64,000 bases of DNA, taken from Undibacterium paludis. Its GTDB lineage: Bacteria; Pseudomonadota; Gammaproteobacteria; Burkholderiales; Burkholderiaceae_D. The stretch is taken from NCBI RefSeq assembly GCF_022568815.1, contig NZ_JAKZHX010000004.1, forward strand, positions 124,001 through 188,000, written 5' to 3'. Below the pieces are notes generated by a model that did no database searches, was not told where the DNA came from, and worked only from the letters and a program-made list of their open reading frames with translations. Shown here in pieces: positions 1 to 8,843 of the stretch (position 1 is the stretch's first letter; every line of letters starts with the position of its first letter). The position numbers were made by a program, and so were the translations under genes.

Positions 1-1
1 C

Positions 2-46
2 ATCGTGATCAATCTCTTGCTGGTCTATATACTCTTCGCCCGCTGA
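2..46 (+). CDS. C-terminal end of a truncated, probably membrane, protein
   Basis: An open frame enters from the left edge and ends at TGA 44-46. Its last residues read IVINLLVYILFAR, a hydrophobic stretch ending in a basic residue, as in the last membrane helix of an integral membrane protein. Too little is present to name a family. Confidence 0.35.
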   Translation: MVINLLLVYILFAR

Positions 47-165
47 TCCCCCTTCACCACCTGCTGACGCAGGCTTTCTTTACCTGTCTGACACAATAGT
101 ATTGCCCTTGCTGTTAATAGTGCATTAACATAAGGTGCGCCTATACTGACCATGTAAATTGATAT

Positions 166-2274
166 ATGTCCAATCAACTTGAACGCCTGATCCATCTCTT
201 GCGCCTGCGCCGTATCGGTATGCGGCTGGCGCTCAGCTACGGGCTCTTGCTCAGTTTATTGAGCATAGGTTTGATATTGCCAATTTTACAAATACAGAAA
301 ATGACCTCCGTCCGGGAAAACTTTGCCCGTAACGAGATGCAAAGCCTGTTATATGTGCAAGAACTCAGCCTGAATACAGAAAATGTTGGCCGCGCCCTGC
401 TGCAATTGCTGACTGTGCCGCGCGAACAACGTGTGACTGAATACACCGCCGTCGATGAAAAAAACCGTCAGATCGACAAGCTGATCGGCTCGCTGGAAAC
501 CATATTGCGCGACGATACACAACTGGCAACCCTGAAAGCCCTGAAAGAAAAGCGTAATGCCTACCAGATGCATTACATCCAGACCGTCAATCAGCTGGAA
601 GATGAAGGTCAGGAAGCTGCCAAATCCACCTTCCTGAAACAGGTTCAACCTGCCCTGGGCGCCTTGCTGCAGGAATCAAAGACCTTCCTGGCAACCGAGC
701 AAAAACTGATACAGGAACACCAGGCAGAAGAGCAACGAGAATTTGAACGCACCGGCCTGCGCGTGGCCATGGTGTCTGCCATCGCTGTCGTAGTGGCAGC
801 ATTGCTGGCTTGGCTGACGACCCGCAGCGTCGTCAGGCCACTGGCGAAACTCGAAGCAAGCGCACGCCAGATTGCCAAAGGTGACTACCAGACCCGCTTC
901 AATCCTGGCAAGACAGAAGAAGTTGCGCGTGTAGGTGAAGCACTCAATACCATGGCCGCCGCCATCAGTGTGCGTGAACAGGCGGTTGAACGCCTGGCCT
1001 ATCATGATTCGCTGACTGATTTGCCGAATCGTATCTCCCTGTTCAAAACCCATGATGGCAAAGGCTCGCCGCACCAGGGTATCATATTGATGGACCTGGC
1101 GCGCCTGAAGACCATCAATGAAACCCTGGGTTTTGATACCGGCGACAGCGTCATCGCCGATGTTGCCGCCCGCCTCAAGACCGTCATTGCGAATGACAGC
1201 CACGAACCCAAACCCTGGCTGGCGCGCCTGCCAGGCGGTGCCTTTGCGATACTTTGCACAAATTGTGACAGGGATGTCATCGCCGACCTGCATCAACGCA
1301 TAGACCTCGCCATGGCAGAACCGGTCAAATGTGGCCAGCATTCTGTCGATGTCAACCTGGTTTGCGGTTTTGCCCAGACTGCAGAAACGGCATTGCCGCT
1401 GATGACCCTGATCAGAAATGCAGAAGTCGCCCTGTATGCAGCCAAACGCAGCGCCAGTGCGACCGCCTGGTACACCGATGCACAAGAGGCATCACGCCTG
1501 AGTCACCTGACATTGCTGTCCGATCTGCGCACAGCCGTCCGCGCATCCGAATTGCAGATGTGGCTGCAACCCAAACTATCACTTGATACTGGGCATGCTT
1601 ACGGTTTTGAAGCCCTGGTCCGTTGGCAACATCCCATACGCGGCTTTATTTCCCCCGCCGAATTTGTCCCGTTTGCCGAACGTACAGGCTATATCAGCAT
1701 GATCACCATGTGGATGCTGGAACAAGCCATGCAAACACTAAATAGCTGGCAAGGGCTGTACCCGCCGCAAAGCATAGCAGTCAATCTCAGCACCCATGAT
1801 TTGCGCAACCCTGCCTTCCCTGAACAGGTTGCAGAACTGCTGCAAAAATATGCATTAAATCCAAAACTGCTGAAGCTGGAAATCACCGAAAGCGGCATCA
1901 TGGAAGATCCGGGCAGCACCATAGAGCTATTGAACCGGCTGCGCGCCATCGGCCTTGATCTGTCGATCGATGATTTTGGCACCGGCTATTCTTCCCTGTC
2001 CTATCTGCAACGTCTGCCAGTCAGCGAGCTCAAGGTAGACCGCAGCTTTGTCATCGATATAGACCGCATGCCAACGACGCAAAAACTGGTCAAGGCCATC
2101 ATAGAAATGGGCCATAGCCTGGGCCTGAGCGTGATTGCCGAAGGCATAGAAACAGCAGCTGAGCGCGAAACCCTGCGTCAATTGGGCTGCGACTCCATGC
2201 AGGGTTATTTCGCCAGCAAGCCTTTGCATGGTGAAGGATTGCAAAAATGGCTGGCCAGCCTGCCCGCTGCCTGA
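166..2274 (+). CDS. Membrane-bound c-di-GMP phosphodiesterase with degenerate GGDEF and intact EAL domain
   Basis: 702 residues. A membrane helix spans about 20-42, followed by a helical periplasmic sensor region (about 45-195), a second helix (about 197-217), a HAMP domain (220-272), a GGDEF domain (about 276-440) and an EAL domain (about 450-700). The GGDEF signature reads PGGAF at about 356-360, so diguanylate cyclase activity is probably lost and the domain may be regulatory. The EAL part keeps the hallmark residues: FEALVRW (E482), NLS, EITES, DDFGTGYSS (602-610) and AEGIE. It should therefore hydrolyse cyclic di-GMP at the inner membrane. It ends 6 bp before the next kinase gene, so the two are probably co-transcribed. 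Domain assignment is from visible motifs; the activity is inferred from the family. Confidence 0.9.
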   Translation: MSNQLERLIHLLRLRRIGMRLALSYGLLLSLLSIGLILPILQIQKMTSVRENFARNEMQSLLYVQELSLNTENVGRALLQLLTVPREQRVTEYTAVDEKNRQIDKLIGSLETILRDDTQLATLKALKEKRNAYQMHYIQTVNQLEDEGQEAAKSTFLKQVQPALGALLQESKTFLATEQKLIQEHQAEEQREFERTGLRVAMVSAIAVVVAALLAWLTTRSVVRPLAKLEASARQIAKGDYQTRFNPGKTEEVARVGEALNTMAAAISVREQAVERLAYHDSLTDLPNRISLFKTHDGKGSPHQGIILMDLARLKTINETLGFDTGDSVIADVAARLKTVIANDSHEPKPWLARLPGGAFAILCTNCDRDVIADLHQRIDLAMAEPVKCGQHSVDVNLVCGFAQTAETALPLMTLIRNAEVALYAAKRSASATAWYTDAQEASRLSHLTLLSDLRTAVRASELQMWLQPKLSLDTGHAYGFEALVRWQHPIRGFISPAEFVPFAERTGYISMITMWMLEQAMQTLNSWQGLYPPQSIAVNLSTHDLRNPAFPEQVAELLQKYALNPKLLKLEITESGIMEDPGSTIELLNRLRAIGLDLSIDDFGTGYSSLSYLQRLPVSELKVDRSFVIDIDRMPTTQKLVKAIIEMGHSLGLSVIAEGIETAAERETLRQLGCDSMQGYFASKPLHGEGLQKWLASLPAA

Positions 2275-2280
2275 TTCCCT

Positions 2281-5200
2281 ATGCAAGCACCATCCCTGCC
2301 CGAAGATGAAGCACTGCGCCTGCAAACCTTGCATGCCTGCGCCATTCTCGATACCGTACCGGAAGAACGTTTTGACCGCCTGACACGCCTGGCCAGCCAT
2401 ACCTTCAAGGCCAACATCGCCCTGATCTCACTGATAGATACCGATCGGCAATGGTTCAAATCGCGCCAGGGACTGCAGGCACAACAGACTGGCCGGGATA
2501 TTTCATTTTGCGGCCACGCCATCCTGTCAAAAGATATCCTGTACGTACCGGATGCCTGCCTGGACCCACGTTTTTCCGACAATCCGCTGGTGACAGGTTC
2601 CCCCTTTATCCGCTTCTATGCAGGGGCGCCGTTGCGGGCACGCAATGGCCAGCACCTGGGCACCTTATGCATCATAGACAGCCAGCCCAGGACACTGGAT
2701 CAGAAAGACCTGGCAGCTTTGCGTGACCTGGCCGATTGCGTTGAAAGTGAATTCAATCGTGAAGAACAGCAGAGACAACACCACGCCCTGCTGGCGCTGA
2801 CGGCCATTACATCGCTGTCTTACCAGTACCCGCAAACAGCACTGCGCCAGACCCTTGCCATGGCCTGTGATTACCTGGGCATGGCCAAGGGTGAAATCAC
2901 CCGCATAGGCCATGATGGCGATGAGGTCTTGCTGCTTGACTCTGCCGATGCCTCGTATGCCGAAGCAAGAACTACCTCAGTCTGCATGACTTTCAACATG
3001 CCGGTGGACAAACCGAATACTGTTTTTCACCTGGCCGACCTGGCATTGGGCCCCTACCACGATCACCCCTGTCATACCGAATACGGCGTACGCAGCCTGA
3101 TCGGTCTGCGCATGCGCATCGGGGACGCCGATGATGTCAATCTGCGTTTTTCAGATATGCGTCCGCGCCAATTCAGTTTTTCAGAAATAGAGACAGAATT
3201 CGTGCGCCTGCTGGGCGACTGGGTCAGTGGCGTCATGAAGCGGCAGGAACTGGACCAGCAATTACAGCAACAGCGCGCGCTCAGTGACGCCATCGCCAAG
3301 GCACAATCCCTGTTCATCCGCGAAACCGATCAGGAAAAAGGCTTTGAATCCCTGCTGGCTGCCATCATCAGGCTGACTGACAGCGCCTATGGCTTTATCT
3401 GTGAGGTCAAGAACAAGACTGCGGCCAATCCTGCCTTGAAAAGCATGATGCTGGCCTGGAATGATGATGAAGCGGAGATCGCCAGCACACAGCTGGATGC
3501 CCAGGCCAGGGATGAAGCCTGCACACAACTGAAACAGCGCTATGGTCATGCCTTGCGCTCGGCCAAGACCATCATAGAAAACCATGGCATAGGCCAGTCG
3601 CTTGACCGGGTGTTCCCCGCTCATTTTGCCGCACTGCATTGTTTTCTCTGCATACCCGTACACTACGACGGTGAAATGATCGCCCTGGTGGGCATCGCCA
3701 ACCGGCCCAAAGGCTACGACCAGCAACTGACGCAGTTCCTCAATCCTCTCTTCAGTACTCTTGGTCAGTTGATCAGTGCAGCACGCATGCAGACCCAAAG
3801 GCGTGAGACAGAAAGGCAGTTGGCCAACGTCATCAAGGGAACCAACATTGGTACCTGGGAATGTAATATCGTTACTGGCGAAACCATCTACAACGAACGC
3901 TGGGCAGAAATGCTGGGCTATACACTGGCAGAACTGGAACCAACCACAGTTGATACCTGGCTCAAACTCTGCCATCCGGAAGATCTCAAGCTCACCAGCG
4001 CCATGATAGACCAGCATTTCCGGGGCGAAATAGAATACTTCGACCTGAAAAGCCGCATGCGCCATAAAGACGGTCACTGGATCTGGATACATGACCGCGG
4101 CTGCGTTGTCAGTTGGGATACCGATGGCAACCCTCTGATCATGTCCGGCAGTCATGCCGACATCACCGATCAGATGGAGGCAGAAGCCGAACTGGAACAT
4201 GCCTATGAGCTACTGGAAAAATCAAATGCAGCCGCGCGCCTGGGTACCTGGGAACTTGAAGTCAAGACCCGCAAGCTGACCTGGAGCAAGGTCACCAGGC
4301 AATTGCATGAAGTGTCCGACGATTTTGAATGCACTGTGGAGCAGGCACTGGCGTTTTACAAAGATGTGGACAACCGCGAAAAAATCCGCACCCTGTTCAT
4401 CCAGGCCGTGCGTGAAGGGCTACGCTTTGATACCGAACTCTGCATCACTACTGCGCGTGGCAGGGACCGCTGGGTGCATGTGATAGGCTTCCCGCAATTT
4501 GATGAAGAAGGAAAATGTGCGCGTGTCTATGGCACCTTCCAGGACATCAGTGAACGCAGATCGACAGAAGAAGCCTTGCGTGACCAGGCAGCCCATACCA
4601 GCGCCATCATTGACAACGTGCTTGACGGCATCATCACCTTTGATGAAGATGAAAACATCATCAGTCTCAACAATGCTGCCACTGATATTTTTGGTTACCA
4701 GGCCAGCGAGCTGGTAGGCAAGAACATACGCCTGCTAATTCCCTACCCGGCCGATGCTGACGCTGTGCCTGATGCGCTTGCCACCAGCAGGCTCAGCATG
4801 ACAGTCATAGGACGAGAAGTCGATGCCAGACGCAAGGACGGCGGCAATTTTCCACTTGACCTCTCGGTATCAACAGTCAGCCGCCAGGGCAAACCGCTGT
4901 TCATTGCCTTGATACGTGACATCACTGAGCGCAAACGTACCGAAAAAATCAAGAATGAATTCATCTCCACTGTCAGTCATGAGCTACGCACGCCGCTGAC
5001 TTCTATCTCCGGCGCACTGGGACTGATTTCTGGCGGAGTGCTCGGCGTCTTCCCGGAAAAAATGCGGCAGATGCTGGACATCGCCAATAAAAACTGTCAG
5101 CGCCTGACCTTCCTCATCAATGACTTGCTGGACATGGAAAAACTGTCAGCCGGCAAGATGGTGTTTCATCTGGAAACCAGCCTGCTCAAAGATTTGCTGA

Positions 5201-5631
5201 CCCAGGCCATCGAAGCCAACCAGACCTTTGGCGCCGAACGGCATGTATCTTTGCAACTGGCAGCCAATACGCCAGCAGTCAATGTCTGCGTCGACACCCA
5301 GAGAATGATGCAGGTATTGTCCAACCTGTTGTCGAATGCCATCAAATACTCACCAGAAAACGCTGTCGTCAATATCAAGGCAGAAAACCGCATTACAGGT
5401 GTGCGCATCAGTGTGACTGACAAAGGTACGGGTATACCACATGAATTCCGCGACAGGATATTCGAGAAGTTTGCCCAGGCAGACTCGTCCGATACCCGAC
5501 AGAACGGTGGCACAGGGCTGGGCCTGGCGATCACCCGCGAACTGGTAGAGCGCATGGGCGGCAAGATAGGTTTTGAATCACAGCCTGGCGTAGCAACTGT
5601 CTTTTACGTAGACCTGCCAACGGCACGCTGA
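2281..5631 (+). CDS. Multi-domain GAF/PAS sensor histidine kinase
   Basis: 1116 residues with no obvious membrane helix, so probably cytoplasmic. Domains in order: a GAF domain (about 28-155), two further GAF-like regions (about 165-320 and 355-495), three PAS domains with PAC segments (about 510-630, 650-760, 775-885), then a HisKA dimerisation domain with the phospho-acceptor H900 in SHELRTP. The catalytic ATPase domain has an N box (NLLSNAIKYSPE), a G1 box (DKGTGIP) and a G2 box (GGTGLGLAI). There is no receiver domain and no response regulator gene next to it, so the output partner is unknown. It lies 6 bp downstream of the EAL phosphodiesterase, which suggests linked control of c-di-GMP signalling. 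Confidence 0.92.
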   Translation: MQAPSLPEDEALRLQTLHACAILDTVPEERFDRLTRLASHTFKANIALISLIDTDRQWFKSRQGLQAQQTGRDISFCGHAILSKDILYVPDACLDPRFSDNPLVTGSPFIRFYAGAPLRARNGQHLGTLCIIDSQPRTLDQKDLAALRDLADCVESEFNREEQQRQHHALLALTAITSLSYQYPQTALRQTLAMACDYLGMAKGEITRIGHDGDEVLLLDSADASYAEARTTSVCMTFNMPVDKPNTVFHLADLALGPYHDHPCHTEYGVRSLIGLRMRIGDADDVNLRFSDMRPRQFSFSEIETEFVRLLGDWVSGVMKRQELDQQLQQQRALSDAIAKAQSLFIRETDQEKGFESLLAAIIRLTDSAYGFICEVKNKTAANPALKSMMLAWNDDEAEIASTQLDAQARDEACTQLKQRYGHALRSAKTIIENHGIGQSLDRVFPAHFAALHCFLCIPVHYDGEMIALVGIANRPKGYDQQLTQFLNPLFSTLGQLISAARMQTQRRETERQLANVIKGTNIGTWECNIVTGETIYNERWAEMLGYTLAELEPTTVDTWLKLCHPEDLKLTSAMIDQHFRGEIEYFDLKSRMRHKDGHWIWIHDRGCVVSWDTDGNPLIMSGSHADITDQMEAEAELEHAYELLEKSNAAARLGTWELEVKTRKLTWSKVTRQLHEVSDDFECTVEQALAFYKDVDNREKIRTLFIQAVREGLRFDTELCITTARGRDRWVHVIGFPQFDEEGKCARVYGTFQDISERRSTEEALRDQAAHTSAIIDNVLDGIITFDEDENIISLNNAATDIFGYQASELVGKNIRLLIPYPADADAVPDALATSRLSMTVIGREVDARRKDGGNFPLDLSVSTVSRQGKPLFIALIRDITERKRTEKIKNEFISTVSHELRTPLTSISGALGLISGGVLGVFPEKMRQMLDIANKNCQRLTFLINDLLDMEKLSAGKMVFHLETSLLKDLLTQAIEANQTFGAERHVSLQLAANTPAVNVCVDTQRMMQVLSNLLSNAIKYSPENAVVNIKAENRITGVRISVTDKGTGIPHEFRDRIFEKFAQADSSDTRQNGGTGLGLAITRELVERMGGKIGFESQPGVATVFYVDLPTAR

Positions 5632-5667
5632 AGTGGCGCCAGCCTGCCCCTCCACAGAGCAGGGGCG

Positions 5668-5698
5668 GATGTACAAAAAAACTGTACATCGATGTACA
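5668..5698. promoter_or_regulatory. Alternating triple 8-mer palindrome (possible operator)
   Basis: GATGTACA (5668-5675), seven bases, TGTACATC (5683-5690), then GATGTACA (5691-5698). The last two units join into a perfect 16-bp palindrome, and the first two form a stem with an A-rich 7-base loop. It lies 37 bp after the kinase stop codon. It could be a transcription-factor site or part of a transcript-end hairpin; I cannot tell which. Confidence 0.4.
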
Positions 5699-6184
5699 AA
5701 GTACGCCAGATCAAGTACTGCAGCCTTACATTTATTCACCTTTAAAATTTTTGGTTACATCCGAATTTTGTCTCCAATTTCAACTTCTCTGCCGTATCAC
5801 AAGCTTATCTCACAAGCCTATCGATATGATTCGAATGCAGCTTTGATGTAATCCTGCTGAAGCTGCAATACTGTTGTCCAGGCGAATAGCCGGGATCACT
5901 AACCGGCATTCAGTATTTGAGTCGTGCTGTGGTATACGCAAAAGAAATAAGTCATTCAATACGGGCCGGACATGTCCTCACCAGAAACGTGAAGAACGAC
6001 AATCTGATCTTTGGCTCATGATCGTCAAGCCCGAATGGCATGGGCAAGCATGCATAAAAATCTCTCATGCTCGCGGTTCAATTGATGTTGACTCAAGGAT
6101 GAATGATCACCGTCCTTCGATTTCATCACAAAGACGGCTGGATTGAGAATGGCTCCGGAGCCATGCCCCGGGGCCATGTGTTCT

Positions 6185-6216
6185 CTGTCAGTGCACTATT
6201 GATGGTGCACTGACAG
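6185..6216. terminator. Perfect 12-bp stem-loop, possible bidirectional terminator
   Basis: CTGTCAGTGCAC (6185-6196), loop of 8 bases, then its exact reverse complement (6205-6216). It sits between two convergent genes, as expected for a bidirectional terminator, but only a short T run (TTTC) follows on the plus strand and none on the minus strand. Confidence 0.4.
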
Positions 6217-6322
6217 TTTCACGATTGATACAGCTACGTTGATATAGCTGCGTTGAATCAAACAGGACAGTCACACTGACTTGCAGATAGGCCCGTACGA
6301 ATGCTCCTGCCCTTTATTTCCC

Positions 6323-8320
6323 TTACTGGCTGCACTTGTCCCACCAGCAAGCCGTGGTCTCACGGAAGGGCTTGAATGCCATCCACTTGGGGCTGCTCGT
6401 CCCGTCAGCGAATGCCGCTTCACGCAGTCCCCATGAGCCGTATTCACTGTACGAGCTTACGTTATTGAAGTGCACGAACACCTGGCCGGGGCCAATGCCT
6501 TCCACTTTTATCCATTCCGCCATCAATGCATTGTAGACGTCCCCCATGCGCTTGTCGCGATTGGCGCTGATGAACAGGCTGGTAGCGTCTGGATAAGGAC
6601 TGCCAGCCACTACGCGCAAGTGCTGGCCACCCTCATAGGCGAACAACGGCTTTTTGTAGGGTCCGCTGGCCATGTTGGTTTTATACTGACGGATAAGATC
6701 GCCAGCATGGGCAACGGCGCCTTTGAGAGCGTAGGGAACCTGCAATGGCGTATCGACATCCTGGCCAGCCACGTTCTTGCCAAGCAACTCTTCAAAGACC
6801 TTGTCTACCCCCGCACTTCCCGTGCCCCAACTCGCCACCTTGTCTACGTTCCCAGGTTTCCCGTTTTCTCCGGGTTCCCCGAGATAACCGCCCACGTAGG
6901 CACCAACAGCCACAGCATCAATCGGGCCGGAACAATCCTTGGCAATTTTACCCGTCTCGACAGCCAGGGCGCAGGCAAGTGTTATTTTCGCCTGATCTGG
7001 CCAGCCAAACTGGGTATTGAGCGCACATTGCACCCGCGAGGACTGGTCACCAAATTCCTTCTTGGCGATCTGACAGATCTCGTTGGAACGCAGGGCGTAA
7101 AAGTTGATGGCACGATCATACTCGGACGCGTCCGGTTTGCCGTCACGGTGGAACCTGGTCAACCCTTGTTCCGCCAACCACTTATAGTTCAGAACGAAGG
7201 GCCAGGCCGTGTTCCATGGTTCGTTGCCGTATTCGACGATGAATTTGGCAGCAGGATTCAGGCTGGTCCGGGCCAACTGAGCCATGCGTTGCACATAGTC
7301 ATTGTCGGCGTGATAGGGAATATTCATCCAGGCATCAGCAGAAAGCGTGTTGGCCAGGTTGATGGCTACTCCCACAGGTACGCCACCGCTGCCGGACCAG
7401 GTAGCGTCGCTCTTGGCCGGACGCTGGGACCAGTTGGACAGAGTGGAGTCATTGATCCTGAACCAGTCCATGAAGCGCAGAGCCCGCACACCGTTGAGGT
7501 CCGCAAGGAAATTGGGAGACCATATCTGTGTCCTGGACAAGTCCACCAGTGAAGTGTAGCCACCGGCAGGGCATGCATCCGGGCCGGCTACCCACTGCAA
7601 AGGCTTGCCGGTACAGATACCGCCAGGCATGATTACACGGATGTTGCGCAAGTAATTGTCCGGGTTGATGCGAGTGATGCGCATCCCGAAGTTCTCCCCG
7701 TCCTTGGGATTACGCGTCAGGACGATATGGCCCGGTTCGACTGTTTTCTGCGTGAGCTCCCCAAAAAATGACACGTCACCATCCCCCTCATAGAAGACGT
7801 GGTAATCCCCGGCAGGCATGGACTTGACAGAATGGCTGTCATTCAAGACCGTTGATACAGCCCGGTACTTCGGGTAATTCGTGACACTCTTGCCTTTTGG
7901 CGGCAGCGGCAGGCTTTTTACCCAGCCATTTGCGTCAAGATCCAGTTGCGCTTCTTCATGCGTATCCCAAACCCAGTCAGGGTCCAGGGTCGAGGTGACC
8001 CAGGGCTGCATCCGCTTGATCACATCGATGGTCGGCGCATCCGTGCTACTTGAAGCGAACTCTGTCAGATTCATGCCTGCGCCACCAGCGTGGCGGGTAC
8101 GAATGAGGCTGGCGCCCAACGCCAGAGTGCCAACGTCGTCATCCTTTCCTGTTTTATTAAGTGGGGGCGCAGCGGCTATCCCGGACTGGCCGCTGGCGCC
8201 GTCAATCGCTGCGGACGTGTTGCTACCACCTCCGCATGCCTGTAAAAGCGCGATGAGCATCGTTCCCAATATTGCCTGATAGCTTTTCATTTTTAATGTC
8301 GATCTGGATCTGTTTTTCAT
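6323..8320 (-). CDS. Secreted clan-A-like glycoside hydrolase lipoprotein
   Basis: About 665 residues from the chosen start; two other in-frame ATGs lie 30 bp either side (8350 and 8290). The ATG at 8320 was preferred because it gives a basic n-region and has a weak GGA 8 bp upstream. A lipoprotein signal follows, with LLQAC as lipobox and a Gly/Ser-rich linker. The body contains FIVEYGNEPWN, which looks like the acid/base NEP motif of clan GH-A (beta/alpha)8 hydrolases, and LFAYEGGQHL about 195 residues later, which fits the nucleophile strand. The likely role is hydrolysis of a polysaccharide or glycan at the cell surface; the substrate cannot be read. Similar proteins are sometimes labelled cellulose-binding. 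It stands alone, convergent with the kinase gene. Confidence 0.7.
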   Translation of the reverse strand: MKNRSRSTLKMKSYQAILGTMLIALLQACGGGSNTSAAIDGASGQSGIAAAPPLNKTGKDDDVGTLALGASLIRTRHAGGAGMNLTEFASSSTDAPTIDVIKRMQPWVTSTLDPDWVWDTHEEAQLDLDANGWVKSLPLPPKGKSVTNYPKYRAVSTVLNDSHSVKSMPAGDYHVFYEGDGDVSFFGELTQKTVEPGHIVLTRNPKDGENFGMRITRINPDNYLRNIRVIMPGGICTGKPLQWVAGPDACPAGGYTSLVDLSRTQIWSPNFLADLNGVRALRFMDWFRINDSTLSNWSQRPAKSDATWSGSGGVPVGVAINLANTLSADAWMNIPYHADNDYVQRMAQLARTSLNPAAKFIVEYGNEPWNTAWPFVLNYKWLAEQGLTRFHRDGKPDASEYDRAINFYALRSNEICQIAKKEFGDQSSRVQCALNTQFGWPDQAKITLACALAVETGKIAKDCSGPIDAVAVGAYVGGYLGEPGENGKPGNVDKVASWGTGSAGVDKVFEELLGKNVAGQDVDTPLQVPYALKGAVAHAGDLIRQYKTNMASGPYKKPLFAYEGGQHLRVVAGSPYPDATSLFISANRDKRMGDVYNALMAEWIKVEGIGPGQVFVHFNNVSSYSEYGSWGLREAAFADGTSSPKWMAFKPFRETTACWWDKCSQ

Positions 8321-8380
8321 TTTCGATATCCATTCGGATTTATTTGTCATTCAAGATGTTGATATAGATTTTTTTATTGC
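8291..8380 (-). repeat. Imperfect 30-bp tandem repeats spanning the start region
   Basis: On the minus strand three successive 30-bp blocks (8380-8351, 8350-8321, 8320-8291) share the pattern AAATC..AT..ATC...A, and a partial fourth begins at 8290. Each junction carries an ATG, so three in-frame start codons are spaced exactly 30 bp apart. The encoded ten-residue blocks read MTNKSEWISK and MKNRSRSTLK. Confidence 0.55.
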
Positions 8381-8843
8381 TAAGCGGATATAAGTCAACG
8401 GTTCCAACGTCGGCTGGTGACCTCCTTTTTAAATAAAGTGCTCCACAACAGAGCGAAACCACTTTCATTTTTTCTCTCCCCTCCATCCGAACGGGTGCAA
8501 ATACCATTGCCATAATTTCAATACTAAAAGTCATCATGAGCGGATGCTGTAATGATTTGTTGCAGGGAATTACAAGCAGGTTTTGCGTGTAAGTAAATGC
8601 AACACCTTGTCGGCTGCACAGGTCTTCCTGCAGTACGCGGAACTGGCTGTATCGGTCACCCCACAGCCGGGGTCAATTCTGGTCACATTGCCTGAGTTTC
8701 AATTGCCAATTGCAAAATAAACCACTACCATGAAGTTGCAATTTAGATAGCAACGCAAATCTGCTTGCGGACAGTAAGCATTCATCAATAGCTTCAGTTA
8801 GCGACGGCGACATCGATCAGGCTTGGCGGAAAGGGCTATGCGC
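8351..8843. other. Divergent promoter region without recognisable gene
   Basis: About 490 bp between the glycoside hydrolase gene and the divergent HD-GYP gene. It should hold the promoters of both. I find no convincing -35/-10 pair or operator. A 65-codon minus-strand open frame (8340-8537) overlaps the hydrolase start and has no ribosome binding site; I consider it noise. Confidence 0.5.

Larger units (their letters stand above)
5632..6322. other. Convergent intergenic region with palindromes, no convincing gene
   Basis: About 690 bp between the histidine kinase and the convergent glycoside hydrolase gene. It contains a small hairpin (5646-5651 with 5661-5666), an array of three 8-mers (5668-5698), a perfect 12-bp stem (6185-6216) and two near-identical 14-mers around 6223-6255. 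A 90-codon open frame at 5874-6146 has no ribosome binding site and a composition unlike a protein, so I do not call it. Confidence 0.6.

Noticed and set aside
5874-6146. 90-codon open frame in the kinase-hydrolase gap
   Set aside because: No ribosome binding site, no recognised motif, and Arg/His/Cys-rich composition.
6470-7552. Long plus-strand open frame of 360 codons inside the glycoside hydrolase gene
   Set aside because: It is antisense to a gene with signal peptide and catalytic motifs; it has no ribosome binding site and no recognisable domain.
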